A stretch of DNA of 5,909 nucleotides, from the NCBI GenBank assembly GCA_023151335.1, contig JAKLJF010000089.1, positions 1-5,909 of the forward strand, read 5' to 3'. Of the stretch, positions 1 to 5,909 are shown one piece after another. A program made the position numbers and the translations under genes. A model generated the notes under the pieces. It saw only the letters and a program-made list of their open reading frames with translations, was not told where the DNA came from and searched no databases. Every line of letters starts with the position of its first letter. The first letter of the stretch is position 1. Source of the DNA: Thermoanaerobaculia bacterium (GTDB taxonomy: Bacteria; Bacteroidota; Bacteroidia; Chitinophagales; Saprospiraceae).

Positions 1-2443
1 TGCCTTCCACGTAGGGTTGGCCCTCGAGGGTATGGGTTATAGTATTGCCGTCTTCATCGGTGGGGAAACGCAACAGGTCGTTGTTGCCATCGGGCAGGTT
101 GCGTTTGTCCACTCCACCCCAAAGGGCTTTCACGGTAAAAACTTCCCGCCATTTGAGTTTTTTCAGCAAGGGGATACGCCCGAAAAAAACGCCGCCGAAG
201 TTGTGGAAATAATTGACCGACACATACTTGTCGCTCACAAACTCCAGAAAGTTCATCAGGTTGTAGGATTCCAGTTGGTAGGAATAGGTTTGGTTGGCGC
301 GGTGGATGGTGAGCAACGGATAAGGCACCTGCCCAAACACGCGGCCGGCCTCGATAATACCGATGCTGTAGCCGAACGGCGACACAAAAAAGGCCTTTTT
401 CGCTTTGATCTGGATCGAGTGGTAATTGTACTCGCCCCGCATCAGGTCTTTTACACCGGCTTCATATACAAGATCGAAAATAGGGTATTTATTCAGAATG
501 GGCGTCCGGTAAGTGGAGCCCTCATAAAACTTTTCATTGGGGCCGTAATGAAGGGTAAGCCCCAGTTCGGTGGTGGTCAGGTCGGTCTTTCGCCGCAATT
601 CGCCGTCGTGCAGGTAGTCGAACAGCAGTGCGCCCGCCCCGTTCTGGCGAATATTTTTGACGGAAAACCCGTAGGAGAAGATGGTCCGGTTTTCATGCAT
701 GTAATCCAGCCCGATCGTCTCGGTGTAGATCATGCGGTTGTTGACGCCGCGTTTGAAGGAGAGGAAGAAGTTGTCCTCATTGACGAACAGCAGGTTTTGC
801 CCCGGAATTTTGATATCGTTCTGGTACCAGATCCGCAATTGGTTCAGGGGAAATAGCCGGACCTTTTCTTCACCGAAGGAATACCGCAGTGCGGCAAATC
901 CCTTCCAGCGTTCGTCTTTAAAACCATAGGCGCCGTAGGTTTCAAACATCAGCCGCTCGCTGAACCGGTAATTGGTGCGTCCGCCCAGGCGCAGCCGGAA
1001 ACCTTCCACGGGATTGAAACTGTAAAACGTATTCACCGGGCCTGCATCGAAACCGCCGATGTGCGAATAACCTTCGAACAGAAACCTGATACCGCCGATC
1101 ATCGTACGGAAACTGCGGTTTTTATACAGGCTGTCGAGGGTTTTTTCCAGGCCTTTTTCGCTGCGGCTCAGGTTCAGGTGGCGGTTTTGGCTCCAGTATA
1201 CAGCGTCGTGCTGATCGGCATTTTTATCGCGCAGCGCCGCCAGCGGCCCCTGAAAAAGAGAGTCCGGCAGGGGTTGGTTCAGTTCATATTTTTGGTAGGA
1301 AGTGGTCTTGTACCCGATCAGGGACCGGCTGCTGTCGCCTTTCAGCAGCCCGAAATCCATGAAGATATCGTCTTTGGAGAGCATCAGCCGGCGTTCATGC
1401 GGGGCGTTGCCCTGCCAGTCGTATTCCTGGCTGATTTGCATTTCATTCACCCAGTTCAGGTTGATGTCTTTGGGAATACCGGCTTCTATTTTCCGGATAG
1501 CATACGTGGAATCGAGCGCCACCCAGAGGTGCCCCATAAAGGCCAGGTCGGTTTTTTGGCGCGGAGCGTAATACAGGTGTACGCAGGGGGTTTGCCCGAT
1601 TTTGACGGTATCCTGTATGTAAAAGCGGTAAATAGTGGGCGCCAGCGGGCTGATGGGGCTGACAAACTGCATGGTCAGGAGATCAACGGCGTTGTTGTAA
1701 AAGTTGACGTCCATGTACATGCTGTTCACAAAATAGGAAATGCCCTGGAGATCGAAAATATCTTTAAAGACGACATTGCGCTCGCCGTGTATGAATTCTT
1801 TGAGCGATTTGGGCGACTGCCGGTAGTACACGTCGGAGAGGCTTTCCCGCAGGAACAGCAACAAACTCACCTTGTCATTTACCCTGTTGGTATCGGCGTT
1901 GTCGAAAATGAATTTAAAACGCCGGAAAAGCAGGCTGTTCCGGGTTTTTTCGGTGACGTTGTTGAGGGCGAAGCTGACTTTTTCGTATTTCTCGAAATGA
2001 TAGTAATCCAGGCCTTCCTTCCGGTTCTTGTCCTTGTTTTCGATCACCTTTTTGATCAGTTCTACCGCGGGATTACCCTTGTTCCGGTATTTTTCCACCC
2101 GCACGGTGATCTCTTTCAGCCCAACGGCCGCTTCTCCCATCAAAACGGTCAGTTTGTTAGCCTGGCCGGCCTTGATCGGCAGACTTTGCGTTGCATACCC
2201 CACACAAACCACTTTGATTTTTGACAGGCCGGGCTCCGGGGCTTCCATATAAAAATTGCCTTCAATATCCGTGCGGGTACCGAGGCTGGTATTTTCGAAC
2301 GAGACGCTGACGTATGGTAACGGCTCATTGGTAGCGGCATCCAGCACCTGCCCCCGCACCGTGGTCAACTTTTGCCCCAGGGCGCCGGGTAACGCGCAGA
2401 AGGATGTCAATACAATGGCGAGCAGCCATATTTTTGATTGCAT
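1..2443 (-). CDS. DUF5686 outer-membrane protein with carboxypeptidase-regulatory-like domain (3' end outside window)
   Basis: The frame is open from the ATG at 2443 to the left edge, giving 814 codons with no stop, so the C-terminus is missing. Residues 1-23 look like a Sec signal peptide: one Lys, a hydrophobic core, then Ala-Leu-Gly before Gln24. There is no lipobox. Residues about 27-102 form a CarboxypepD_reg-like beta-sandwich, with the typical EPLPYVSV (40-47) and a G-T-x-T-D-x-x-G-N-F pattern (55-64). The DUF5686 signature follows at 119-140 (YRNKGNPAVEL, then KKVIENKDKN). The second half, from about residue 475, is rich in alternating aromatic/polar strands such as FRLRLGGRTNYRF and FETYGAYGF, consistent with an outer-membrane beta-barrel. 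Family members usually end in a beta-strand with a terminal Phe, so probably only a few dozen residues are lost. The function of the family is unknown. The gene starts 12 bases after the gtrA-like stop, suggesting one transcript. The start has an A-rich upstream stretch and no clear Shine-Dalgarno sequence. Confidence 0.93.
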   Translation of the reverse strand, partial: MQSKIWLLAIVLTSFCALPGALGQKLTTVRGQVLDAATNEPLPYVSVSFENTSLGTRTDIEGNFYMEAPEPGLSKIKVVCVGYATQSLPIKAGQANKLTVLMGEAAVGLKEITVRVEKYRNKGNPAVELIKKVIENKDKNRKEGLDYYHFEKYEKVSFALNNVTEKTRNSLLFRRFKFIFDNADTNRVNDKVSLLLFLRESLSDVYYRQSPKSLKEFIHGERNVVFKDIFDLQGISYFVNSMYMDVNFYNNAVDLLTMQFVSPISPLAPTIYRFYIQDTVKIGQTPCVHLYYAPRQKTDLAFMGHLWVALDSTYAIRKIEAGIPKDINLNWVNEMQISQEYDWQGNAPHERRLMLSKDDIFMDFGLLKGDSSRSLIGYKTTSYQKYELNQPLPDSLFQGPLAALRDKNADQHDAVYWSQNRHLNLSRSEKGLEKTLDSLYKNRSFRTMIGGIRFLFEGYSHIGGFDAGPVNTFYSFNPVEGFRLRLGGRTNYRFSERLMFETYGAYGFKDERWKGFAALRYSFGEEKVRLFPLNQLRIWYQNDIKIPGQNLLFVNEDNFFLSFKRGVNNRMIYTETIGLDYMHENRTIFSYGFSVKNIRQNGAGALLFDYLHDGELRRKTDLTTTELGLTLHYGPNEKFYEGSTYRTPILNKYPIFDLVYEAGVKDLMRGEYNYHSIQIKAKKAFFVSPFGYSIGIIEAGRVFGQVPYPLLTIHRANQTYSYQLESYNLMNFLEFVSDKYVSVNYFHNFGGVFFGRIPLLKKLKWREVFTVKALWGGVDKRNLPDGNNDLLRFPTDEDGNTITHTLEGQPYVEG

Positions 2444-2455
2444 AAGGTTTTTTCG

Positions 2456-2923
2456 TTAAGTGCGATAATTGAAGGGGCGCCGGTTCAGCGCGGGGTTAAA
2501 AACTACGCGGTGATTAAATAGAAAGATTAAAAACCAGCTGGCGCTTGCGGCCGTGACCCGCGCCGGCCAGGGGCCCCACTCACCGAGATCATGTAACAAC
2601 CACACGCCCGCGACGTTCATACCCATGCCCAATAAAACGCCGCTGCCATATCTGACGGCAAGAACCGGCCAATTCGTTGCATGGGCGGCCTGAAAAACCC
2701 AGCGCCGCTGCAGCCAGAAAGAAACGACCGCTCCGGCACAACGGCCCATCACCGTAGCCTGCACGGCGGTCGTTACCAGCGCCGTCAGCGCGAGGTGGAA
2801 AGTCGTAAAATCCACCCCCGTGGCAGTAAGCGACGACAAGCCGTATTTCCCCAACAGGCGGCACCACGATCGCAGTCGTCCGGTCAGGGTTATTTGGGTC
2901 TCTTCGATTTTTTTCACGTCCAT
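2456..2923 (-). CDS. GtrA-family membrane protein
   Basis: This 155-residue protein is of usual length for the GtrA family, small inner-membrane proteins that help translocate polyprenyl-phosphate-linked sugars or otherwise serve cell-surface glycan synthesis. Four membrane segments are visible at about residues 26-48, 52-72, 88-110 and 120-138. The family's two similar motifs are both present: FWLQRRWVF at 69-77 after helix 2 and FLFNHRVVF at 134-142 after helix 4. Helix 1 opens with KYGLSSLTATGVDF (26-39), which matches the usual GtrA N-terminal pattern. The frame stays open upstream to an ATG at 3199, but that stretch lies inside pgpA in another frame. MDVKKIEETQ at 2923 is preferred because it begins one base after the pgpA stop (TAA-A-ATG), which favours translational coupling. 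The C-terminal tail is basic (NRRPFNYRT). The substrate is unknown. Next to inositol-phosphate synthase, a lipid-linked head group is a reasonable guess only. Confidence 0.88.
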   Translation of the reverse strand: MDVKKIEETQITLTGRLRSWCRLLGKYGLSSLTATGVDFTTFHLALTALVTTAVQATVMGRCAGAVVSFWLQRRWVFQAAHATNWPVLAVRYGSGVLLGMGMNVAGVWLLHDLGEWGPWPARVTAASASWFLIFLFNHRVVFNPALNRRPFNYRT

Positions 2924-2924
2924 T

Positions 2925-3380
2925 TTAAAAAAACAGAATCGCTGTTTGCAGCACCATATTGGCATACACACCGGCCAATACATCATCCAGCATAACCCCC
3001 CAGCCGCCGCCGATTTTTTCCATCCGCCGTACCCCCAGGGGCTTGAGAATGTCGAAAAAACGGAACAGCAGAAAGGCCGCCAGCCAGTATTGCCATGTTG
3101 CGGGCAATCCCAAAACGGCAATCCACATGCCCACCATTTCATCGATGACCGTTTGGCCCGGATCTTCGCCCCACTCGGCGGCCATGATATCGGATCCAAG
3201 TGCCCCTATCCAGGTAAAACCAACGATCAGCAGGGTCAGTTCCAGGGTCAGAATAGTTGGTGTCAGAAATGTCAGCGGCCAGACCATCAGGGCGGCTGCC
3301 GCGGCGCCCCAGGTACCGGGCGCCACGGGCAGCCACCCCGTTCCGAAGCCGCTAAGCATTAACTTGTAGAAGCGCTTCAT
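2925..3380 (-). CDS. pgpA: Phosphatidylglycerophosphatase A family protein; candidate phosphatidylinositol-phosphate phosphatase
   Basis: This 151-residue integral membrane phosphatase has the PgpA family motifs in order: GFGTGWLPVAPGTWGA at 11-26, the acidic putative catalytic/metal-binding block DPGQTVIDEMVG at 73-84, and FFDILKPLGVRRME (108-121) leading to GGGWGVMLDDVLAGVYAN (124-141). Hydrophobic segments lie at about 28-48, 46-66, 85-108 and 132-151. PgpA classically removes the phosphate from phosphatidylglycerol phosphate. In Bacteroides a phosphatase of the inositol-lipid cluster converts phosphatidylinositol phosphate to phosphatidylinositol, and location beside inositol-phosphate synthase makes that role plausible here. 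The start MKRFYKL overlaps the end of the synthase gene by 29 bases. Met8 at 3359 would cut the overlap to 8 bases, but a short basic lead before the GFG motif is normal for the family, so the longer form is kept. The gtrA-like gene starts one base after its stop. Family assignment is sure; substrate is inferred. Confidence 0.93.
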   Translation of the reverse strand: MKRFYKLMLSGFGTGWLPVAPGTWGAAAAALMVWPLTFLTPTILTLELTLLIVGFTWIGALGSDIMAAEWGEDPGQTVIDEMVGMWIAVLGLPATWQYWLAAFLLFRFFDILKPLGVRRMEKIGGGWGVMLDDVLAGVYANMVLQTAILFF

Positions 3381-4710
3381 ATTCTTTTTCCAGGTCCTCG
3401 TAGTAGTCCATACCCAGGTGGGTGATCAGTTCTTCACCCATCAGGTAACGGAGCGTATTTTCCAGTTTGCTCAGTTGTTTGAAAATATCGTGCTGCGGCG
3501 GCAGGCCGGGCGCCGTTTGCGGGGCTTTGAAATAGAACGACAACCACTCCTGGATACCCAGCAGACCGGCGCGCTGGGCGAGGTCCATGAACAGGGCCAG
3601 GTCCAGTACGATGGGAGCGGCGAGGATGGAGTCGCGGCACAGGAAGTTGATCTTGATCTGCATGGGATAGCCCAGCCAGCCGAAGATGTCGATGTTGTCC
3701 CAGCTCTCCTTGTTGTCGCCGTGCGGGGGATAGTAGTTGATACGGATCTTGTGGTAAATGTCGCCGTAGAGTTCGGGCTGCAGGTTGGCGTCGAAAATAC
3801 CGTCGAGTACGTTGCCTTTAGACACCTCCTTGGTTTTGAAGTTTTCCGGCGCATCCAGCACCGCGCCGTCGCGGTTGCCGAGTATGTTGCTGGAAAACCA
3901 ACCCCGTACGCCGAGGGCGCGGGCATGAAGACCGGGCGCCACGATGGTTTTCATCAGCGTCTGGCCGGTTTTGAAGTCTTTCCCGCCGATGGGCACGCGC
4001 ATTTTGTGTGCGAGTTCGACGATAGCCGGGATATCGCAGGTCAGGTTCGGCGCGCCGTTGGCAAAGGGAACGCCCATTTTCAGCGAAGCATAAGCATAGA
4101 TCATGCTCGGTGCAATACGTGGATCGTTGTTGCGCAACCCTTCCTCGAACGCTTCCAGCGTTTCATGCACGCCGCTGGACTCGGTATAGGCTTCCGTAGA
4201 GGCGCACCATACCATCACGAGGCGATCGCAGTTGTTTTCTGCCTTGAAACGCCGGATGTCTTCCATCAGCTGCTCCGCCAGCTCCATTTTCGTGGCGCCG
4301 GTTTTCACATTGGTGCCGTCGAGGTTGCGGACGTAGTTCTTGTCGAATACCGCTTTCATGGGCTTGATCTTCTCCAGCTCCGGTTTCAAAGCTTCCACGA
4401 GGCCGCGTTCCAGCACCTTGGCTTCGAGTGCAGCTTCGTACACGTTGTCTTCATACACGTCCCAGCCGCCGAACACCAGATTGTCCATACCGGCCAGCGG
4501 CACAAATTCCTTAATATGCGGATTACGCGCTTCGGTGCGCTTGCCGAGGCGGATGGTACCCATTTGCGTCAGCGATCCGATCGGGAGCGCCAGCTCTTTG
4601 CGGGCAGCCATGACGCCGGCGATAAAGGTGGTGGCTACGGCGCCCATGCCGGGCGTCAGCACACCCAGTTTTCCGCTTGCAGGTTTGATCTCTATTTTTC
4701 TCTTTGTCAT
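3352..4710 (-). CDS. ino1: Inositol-3-phosphate synthase (myo-inositol-1-phosphate synthase)
   Basis: This 452-residue cytoplasmic enzyme converts glucose 6-phosphate to 1D-myo-inositol 3-phosphate in an NAD-dependent oxidation, aldol cyclisation and reduction. Family motifs appear in order: the Rossmann glycine loop LTPGMGAV at 18-25, MVWCASTEAY at 166-175, PFANGAPNLTCDIPA at 215-229, GKDFKTGQT at 243-251, SSNILGNRDG at 273-282, and the catalytic-domain stretch from DNKESWDNIDIFGWLGYP (332-349) to KINFLCRDSILAAP (353-366). Residue 252 is Leu where the eukaryotic DFKSGQTK motif has a second Lys; Lys247 is kept. This may be a lineage trait. The ATG at 4710 is the first codon of a sensible N-terminus (MTKRKIEIKP). 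The leader is AT-rich and has no Shine-Dalgarno sequence. The gene follows a 138-base spacer with a G-rich tandem array and overlaps pgpA at its 3' end. In Bacteroidota the product usually feeds inositol phospholipids and inositol sphingolipids. Confidence 0.96.
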   Translation of the reverse strand: MTKRKIEIKPASGKLGVLTPGMGAVATTFIAGVMAARKELALPIGSLTQMGTIRLGKRTEARNPHIKEFVPLAGMDNLVFGGWDVYEDNVYEAALEAKVLERGLVEALKPELEKIKPMKAVFDKNYVRNLDGTNVKTGATKMELAEQLMEDIRRFKAENNCDRLVMVWCASTEAYTESSGVHETLEAFEEGLRNNDPRIAPSMIYAYASLKMGVPFANGAPNLTCDIPAIVELAHKMRVPIGGKDFKTGQTLMKTIVAPGLHARALGVRGWFSSNILGNRDGAVLDAPENFKTKEVSKGNVLDGIFDANLQPELYGDIYHKIRINYYPPHGDNKESWDNIDIFGWLGYPMQIKINFLCRDSILAAPIVLDLALFMDLAQRAGLLGIQEWLSFYFKAPQTAPGLPPQHDIFKQLSKLENTLRYLMGEELITHLGMDYYEDLEKEYEALLQVNA

Positions 4711-4741
4711 AGGTCTGTGTTATTTTAAATTTATCAATGCC

Positions 4742-4825
4742 GGGTTAGGAGGGTTTAGGAGGGTTTATGAGGGTTTAGAGGGTTTAGGAGGGTTTAGGAG
4801 GGTTTAGAGGGTTTAGAGGGTTTAG
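4742..4825 (+). repeat. Tandem array of nine GGGTTTAGGA-type units (telomere-like, G-quadruplex-capable)
   Basis: Nine degenerate units lie head to tail in the spacer between the epimerase-like gene and ino1. Their lengths in order are 9, 10, 10, 9, 10, 10, 9, 9 and 8 bases. The main forms are GGGTTTAGGA and GGGTTTAGA; the first unit lacks one T and the third has ATGA. Each starts with GGG and the gaps between G-runs are 6 or 7 bases, so the + strand meets the common G3-N1-7 rule for quadruplex formation several times over. The + strand is the template for the minus-strand genes. The transcript copy would therefore be a G-free run of CCCTCTAAA-like units, unstructured and sitting 31 bases before the ino1 start codon. 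The units resemble plant-type telomere repeats, a likeness that is probably coincidental. No coding role is supported. Confidence 0.95.
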
Positions 4826-4833
4826 CGTTTCTC

Positions 4834-4844
4834 TCAAACTTTGA
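4834..4844. promoter_or_regulatory. Short perfect palindrome TCAAACTTTGA after the epimerase-like gene
   Basis: An 11-base palindrome with one central base (TCAAA-C-TTTGA) lies 4 bases after the epimerase-like stop codon and 8 bases from the tandem array. It is too short and GC-poor for an intrinsic terminator and has no T-tract. It could be a protein-binding half-site pair, or chance, since a five-base arm is common. Weak support. Confidence 0.2.
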
Positions 4845-4848
4845 ACGA

Positions 4849-5835
4849 TCATATCCACCCTTTTTCCCGGTACCAGTTCACGGTTTCCCGAACACCGGAA
4901 TAAAGGTCATACCGGGGGGTAAAATCCAGTTCTTCAAAGGTTTGCGAAGGGTCGCACCACCAGCTGGCCCCACCGATCTCTTTCAGTTTTTCGCGGTTCA
5001 GGGGGGGCATTTTTCCTTGCCAGCGGCCCACGGTTTCCCATGCGGCGGCTACCACCCCAACAATGGGCATGGGCAGCCGCAGCCGCAGGGTACGGCGGTT
5101 CAGGGTTTCGCGCACGGCCCTGCCGAGATCGTCGGTGGTGTAATTCCGGTTGTCGGCGGCGATGTATTTGCGGCCTGTCAGACCGCGTTCCAGGGCGGCA
5201 AGCATCATGTCGGAAAGGTCTTTAACATAAATAAAGCTCACTTTCTGGGGCCGGCTGCCGATGTAGAATTCAAAACCTTTGCTCACCAGTTTTATAAATT
5301 CCAGGATATCCTTGTCGCGCGGACCGAAAACGGCGGTGGGCTGCAGGGCCACCCAGGGGAAATCATCGAGGCTTTCGAGGTATTGTTCGGCGGCCAGTTT
5401 GCTGGCGCCGTAGGTGGTCACCGGCGCAGGTGTGCGCTGCGGGTGAATACGATCTTCGCCACTAGCCGGGCCCAGGGCCGCAAGACTGCTCAAAAACAAA
5501 AATTTGTCGGGACGGATGCTGCCATCCCGCAATATCTCGACGAACTGCCGGGTATATTCGGTGTTGGTGCGGAAATAATCTTCCCGGCTCAGGGCTTTGG
5601 TCGTTCCGGCGATATGCACCACGTAGTCGAATCGTCCGGCCTGTTCCAACGCGCGCCGCATGGCCGCTTCATTGTCGAATTGCAGGTGAAGGAACTGCAA
5701 TTGATTTTCCGGCAGGTTGGAGCGGTCGCTGGTCGGCCGTACGGCTGCCGTGACCTCCCAGCCCCTGGCCAGGGCGTGATCGATCAGCGTGCTGCCGATA
5801 AATCCGTTTGCTCCGGTGATGAGTATACGCTTCAT
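4849..5835 (-). CDS. NAD-dependent epimerase/dehydratase family protein (extended SDR); candidate 3-ketosphinganine reductase-like
   Basis: This 328-residue cytoplasmic oxidoreductase is of usual length for extended SDR proteins. The N-terminal Rossmann motif is TGANGFIGS (7-15), with Gly8, Gly11 and Gly14. Arg33 after the second strand (AAVRPTSDR) hints at NADP preference. The region VVHIAGTT (72-79) is the strand-4 motif, FLSSLAALG (114-122) supplies the active-site Ser, and Tyr142/Lys146 (TYGASKLAAE) form the YxxxK pair. QPTAVFGPRDKD (165-176) and the late WWCD (292-295) with RYDLYSGVRETVNWY (308-322) are typical of Bacteroidota members often labelled dihydroflavonol-4-reductase or NAD epimerase. 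From memory, that branch includes the Bacteroides enzyme that reduces 3-ketosphinganine in sphingolipid synthesis, and the neighbouring inositol-lipid genes fit. A nucleotide-sugar epimerase or other reductase cannot be excluded. Its ATG overlaps the upstream stop as ATGA, so it is the second gene or later of an operon. Confidence 0.92.
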   Translation of the reverse strand: MKRILITGANGFIGSTLIDHALARGWEVTAAVRPTSDRSNLPENQLQFLHLQFDNEAAMRRALEQAGRFDYVVHIAGTTKALSREDYFRTNTEYTRQFVEILRDGSIRPDKFLFLSSLAALGPASGEDRIHPQRTPAPVTTYGASKLAAEQYLESLDDFPWVALQPTAVFGPRDKDILEFIKLVSKGFEFYIGSRPQKVSFIYVKDLSDMMLAALERGLTGRKYIAADNRNYTTDDLGRAVRETLNRRTLRLRLPMPIVGVVAAAWETVGRWQGKMPPLNREKLKEIGGASWWCDPSQTFEELDFTPRYDLYSGVRETVNWYREKGWI

Positions 5836-5909
5836 GATTGTTTCGCCAGGATTTTCACGTCCGGCGTCGAGTCGTCATCCATTGTGACATTGCCGCGTTC
5901 GCGGCGCAG
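5832..5909 (-). CDS. C-terminal 25 codons of an unidentified gene
   Basis: The minus-strand frame entering from the right edge is open for 25 codons (LRRERGNVTMDDD, then STPDVKILAKQS) and stops at a TGA that shares ATGA with the start of the epimerase-like gene. The other two minus-strand frames both stop inside this segment, and the four-base overlap is a classic coupled junction, so this is probably the end of a real gene and not chance. The tail is charged and hydrophilic, with no domain that can be named. No function is proposed. Confidence 0.6.
   Translation of the reverse strand: MRRERGNVTMDDDSTPDVKILAKQS

Noticed and set aside
17..856. Long + strand open frame (279 codons)
   Set aside because: It lies antisense to the DUF5686 gene, whose translation shows clear family motifs. 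The + frame has no recognisable domain and is a shadow of codon bias.
1061..2224. Long + strand open frame (387 codons)
   Set aside because: It is also antisense to DUF5686. Composition is rich in His, Gln, Val and Phe with no motif, typical of an antisense shadow.
2924..3199. N-terminal extension of the GtrA protein to an ATG at 3199
   Set aside because: The extension is out of frame with pgpA but fully inside it and looks like frame-shifted pgpA sequence (many Trp and Cys). The ATG at 2923 gives a normal family length.
3418..4728. Long + strand open frame (436 codons)
   Set aside because: It mirrors inositol-3-phosphate synthase on the opposite strand, and only the minus frame carries family motifs.
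4726..4733. TAAATTTA as a Bacteroidota -7 promoter element (TAnnTTTG) for ino1
   Set aside because: The last base does not match, and the expected -33 region about 20 bases upstream falls in the repeat array with no TTTG. It may simply be AT-rich leader.
4340..4807. + strand frame whose C-terminus reads GLGGFRRV-like repeats
   Set aside because: The repeat residues are just translation of the intergenic GGGTTTAGGA array, and the rest is antisense to ino1.
4742..4825. CRISPR array
   Set aside because: Units are 8-10 bases with no spacers, so this is a simple tandem repeat.

Overview
The window looks like chromosomal DNA from a Bacteroidota bacterium, most likely a moderately GC-rich, Chitinophagaceae-like lineage. 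The clues are a large DUF5686 outer-membrane protein with an N-terminal carboxypeptidase-regulatory-like domain (a Bacteroidota hallmark), an inositol-3-phosphate synthase of the type seen in that phylum, and start codons without clear Shine-Dalgarno sequences. The taxonomic call is inferred from protein families only.

All supported genes are on the minus strand, so transcription runs from right to left. In that order they are: the last 25 codons of an unidentified gene (5832-5909); an extended-SDR NAD-dependent epimerase/dehydratase-like protein (4849-5835) that overlaps it by an ATGA junction; a 138-base spacer holding a striking G-rich tandem array of nine GGGTTTAGGA-type units (4742-4825); inositol-3-phosphate synthase (3352-4710); a PgpA-type phosphatidylglycerophosphatase (2925-3380) that overlaps the synthase by 29 bases; a four-helix GtrA-family membrane protein (2456-2923) one base after pgpA; and a DUF5686 outer-membrane protein (1-2443), 12 bases further on, that runs off the left edge. 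The window is almost entirely coding. The only non-coding stretch of any size is the repeat-bearing spacer.

The best functional reading is a membrane-lipid locus. The synthase makes myo-inositol phosphate from glucose 6-phosphate. In Bacteroides, inositol phosphate is attached to a diacylglycerol lipid and then dephosphorylated by a dedicated phosphatase, so the PgpA-like protein fused tightly to the synthase gene is a good candidate for that phosphatase rather than a housekeeping PGP phosphatase. The upstream SDR protein resembles the Bacteroidota family that includes 3-ketosphinganine reductase, which would tie sphingolipid and inositol-lipid synthesis together. The GtrA protein could move a lipid-linked head group across the inner membrane. 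No CDP-alcohol phosphatidyltransferase, ceramide synthase or inositol-phosphorylceramide synthase is present in the window, so the pathway is incomplete here and the assignment remains an inference.
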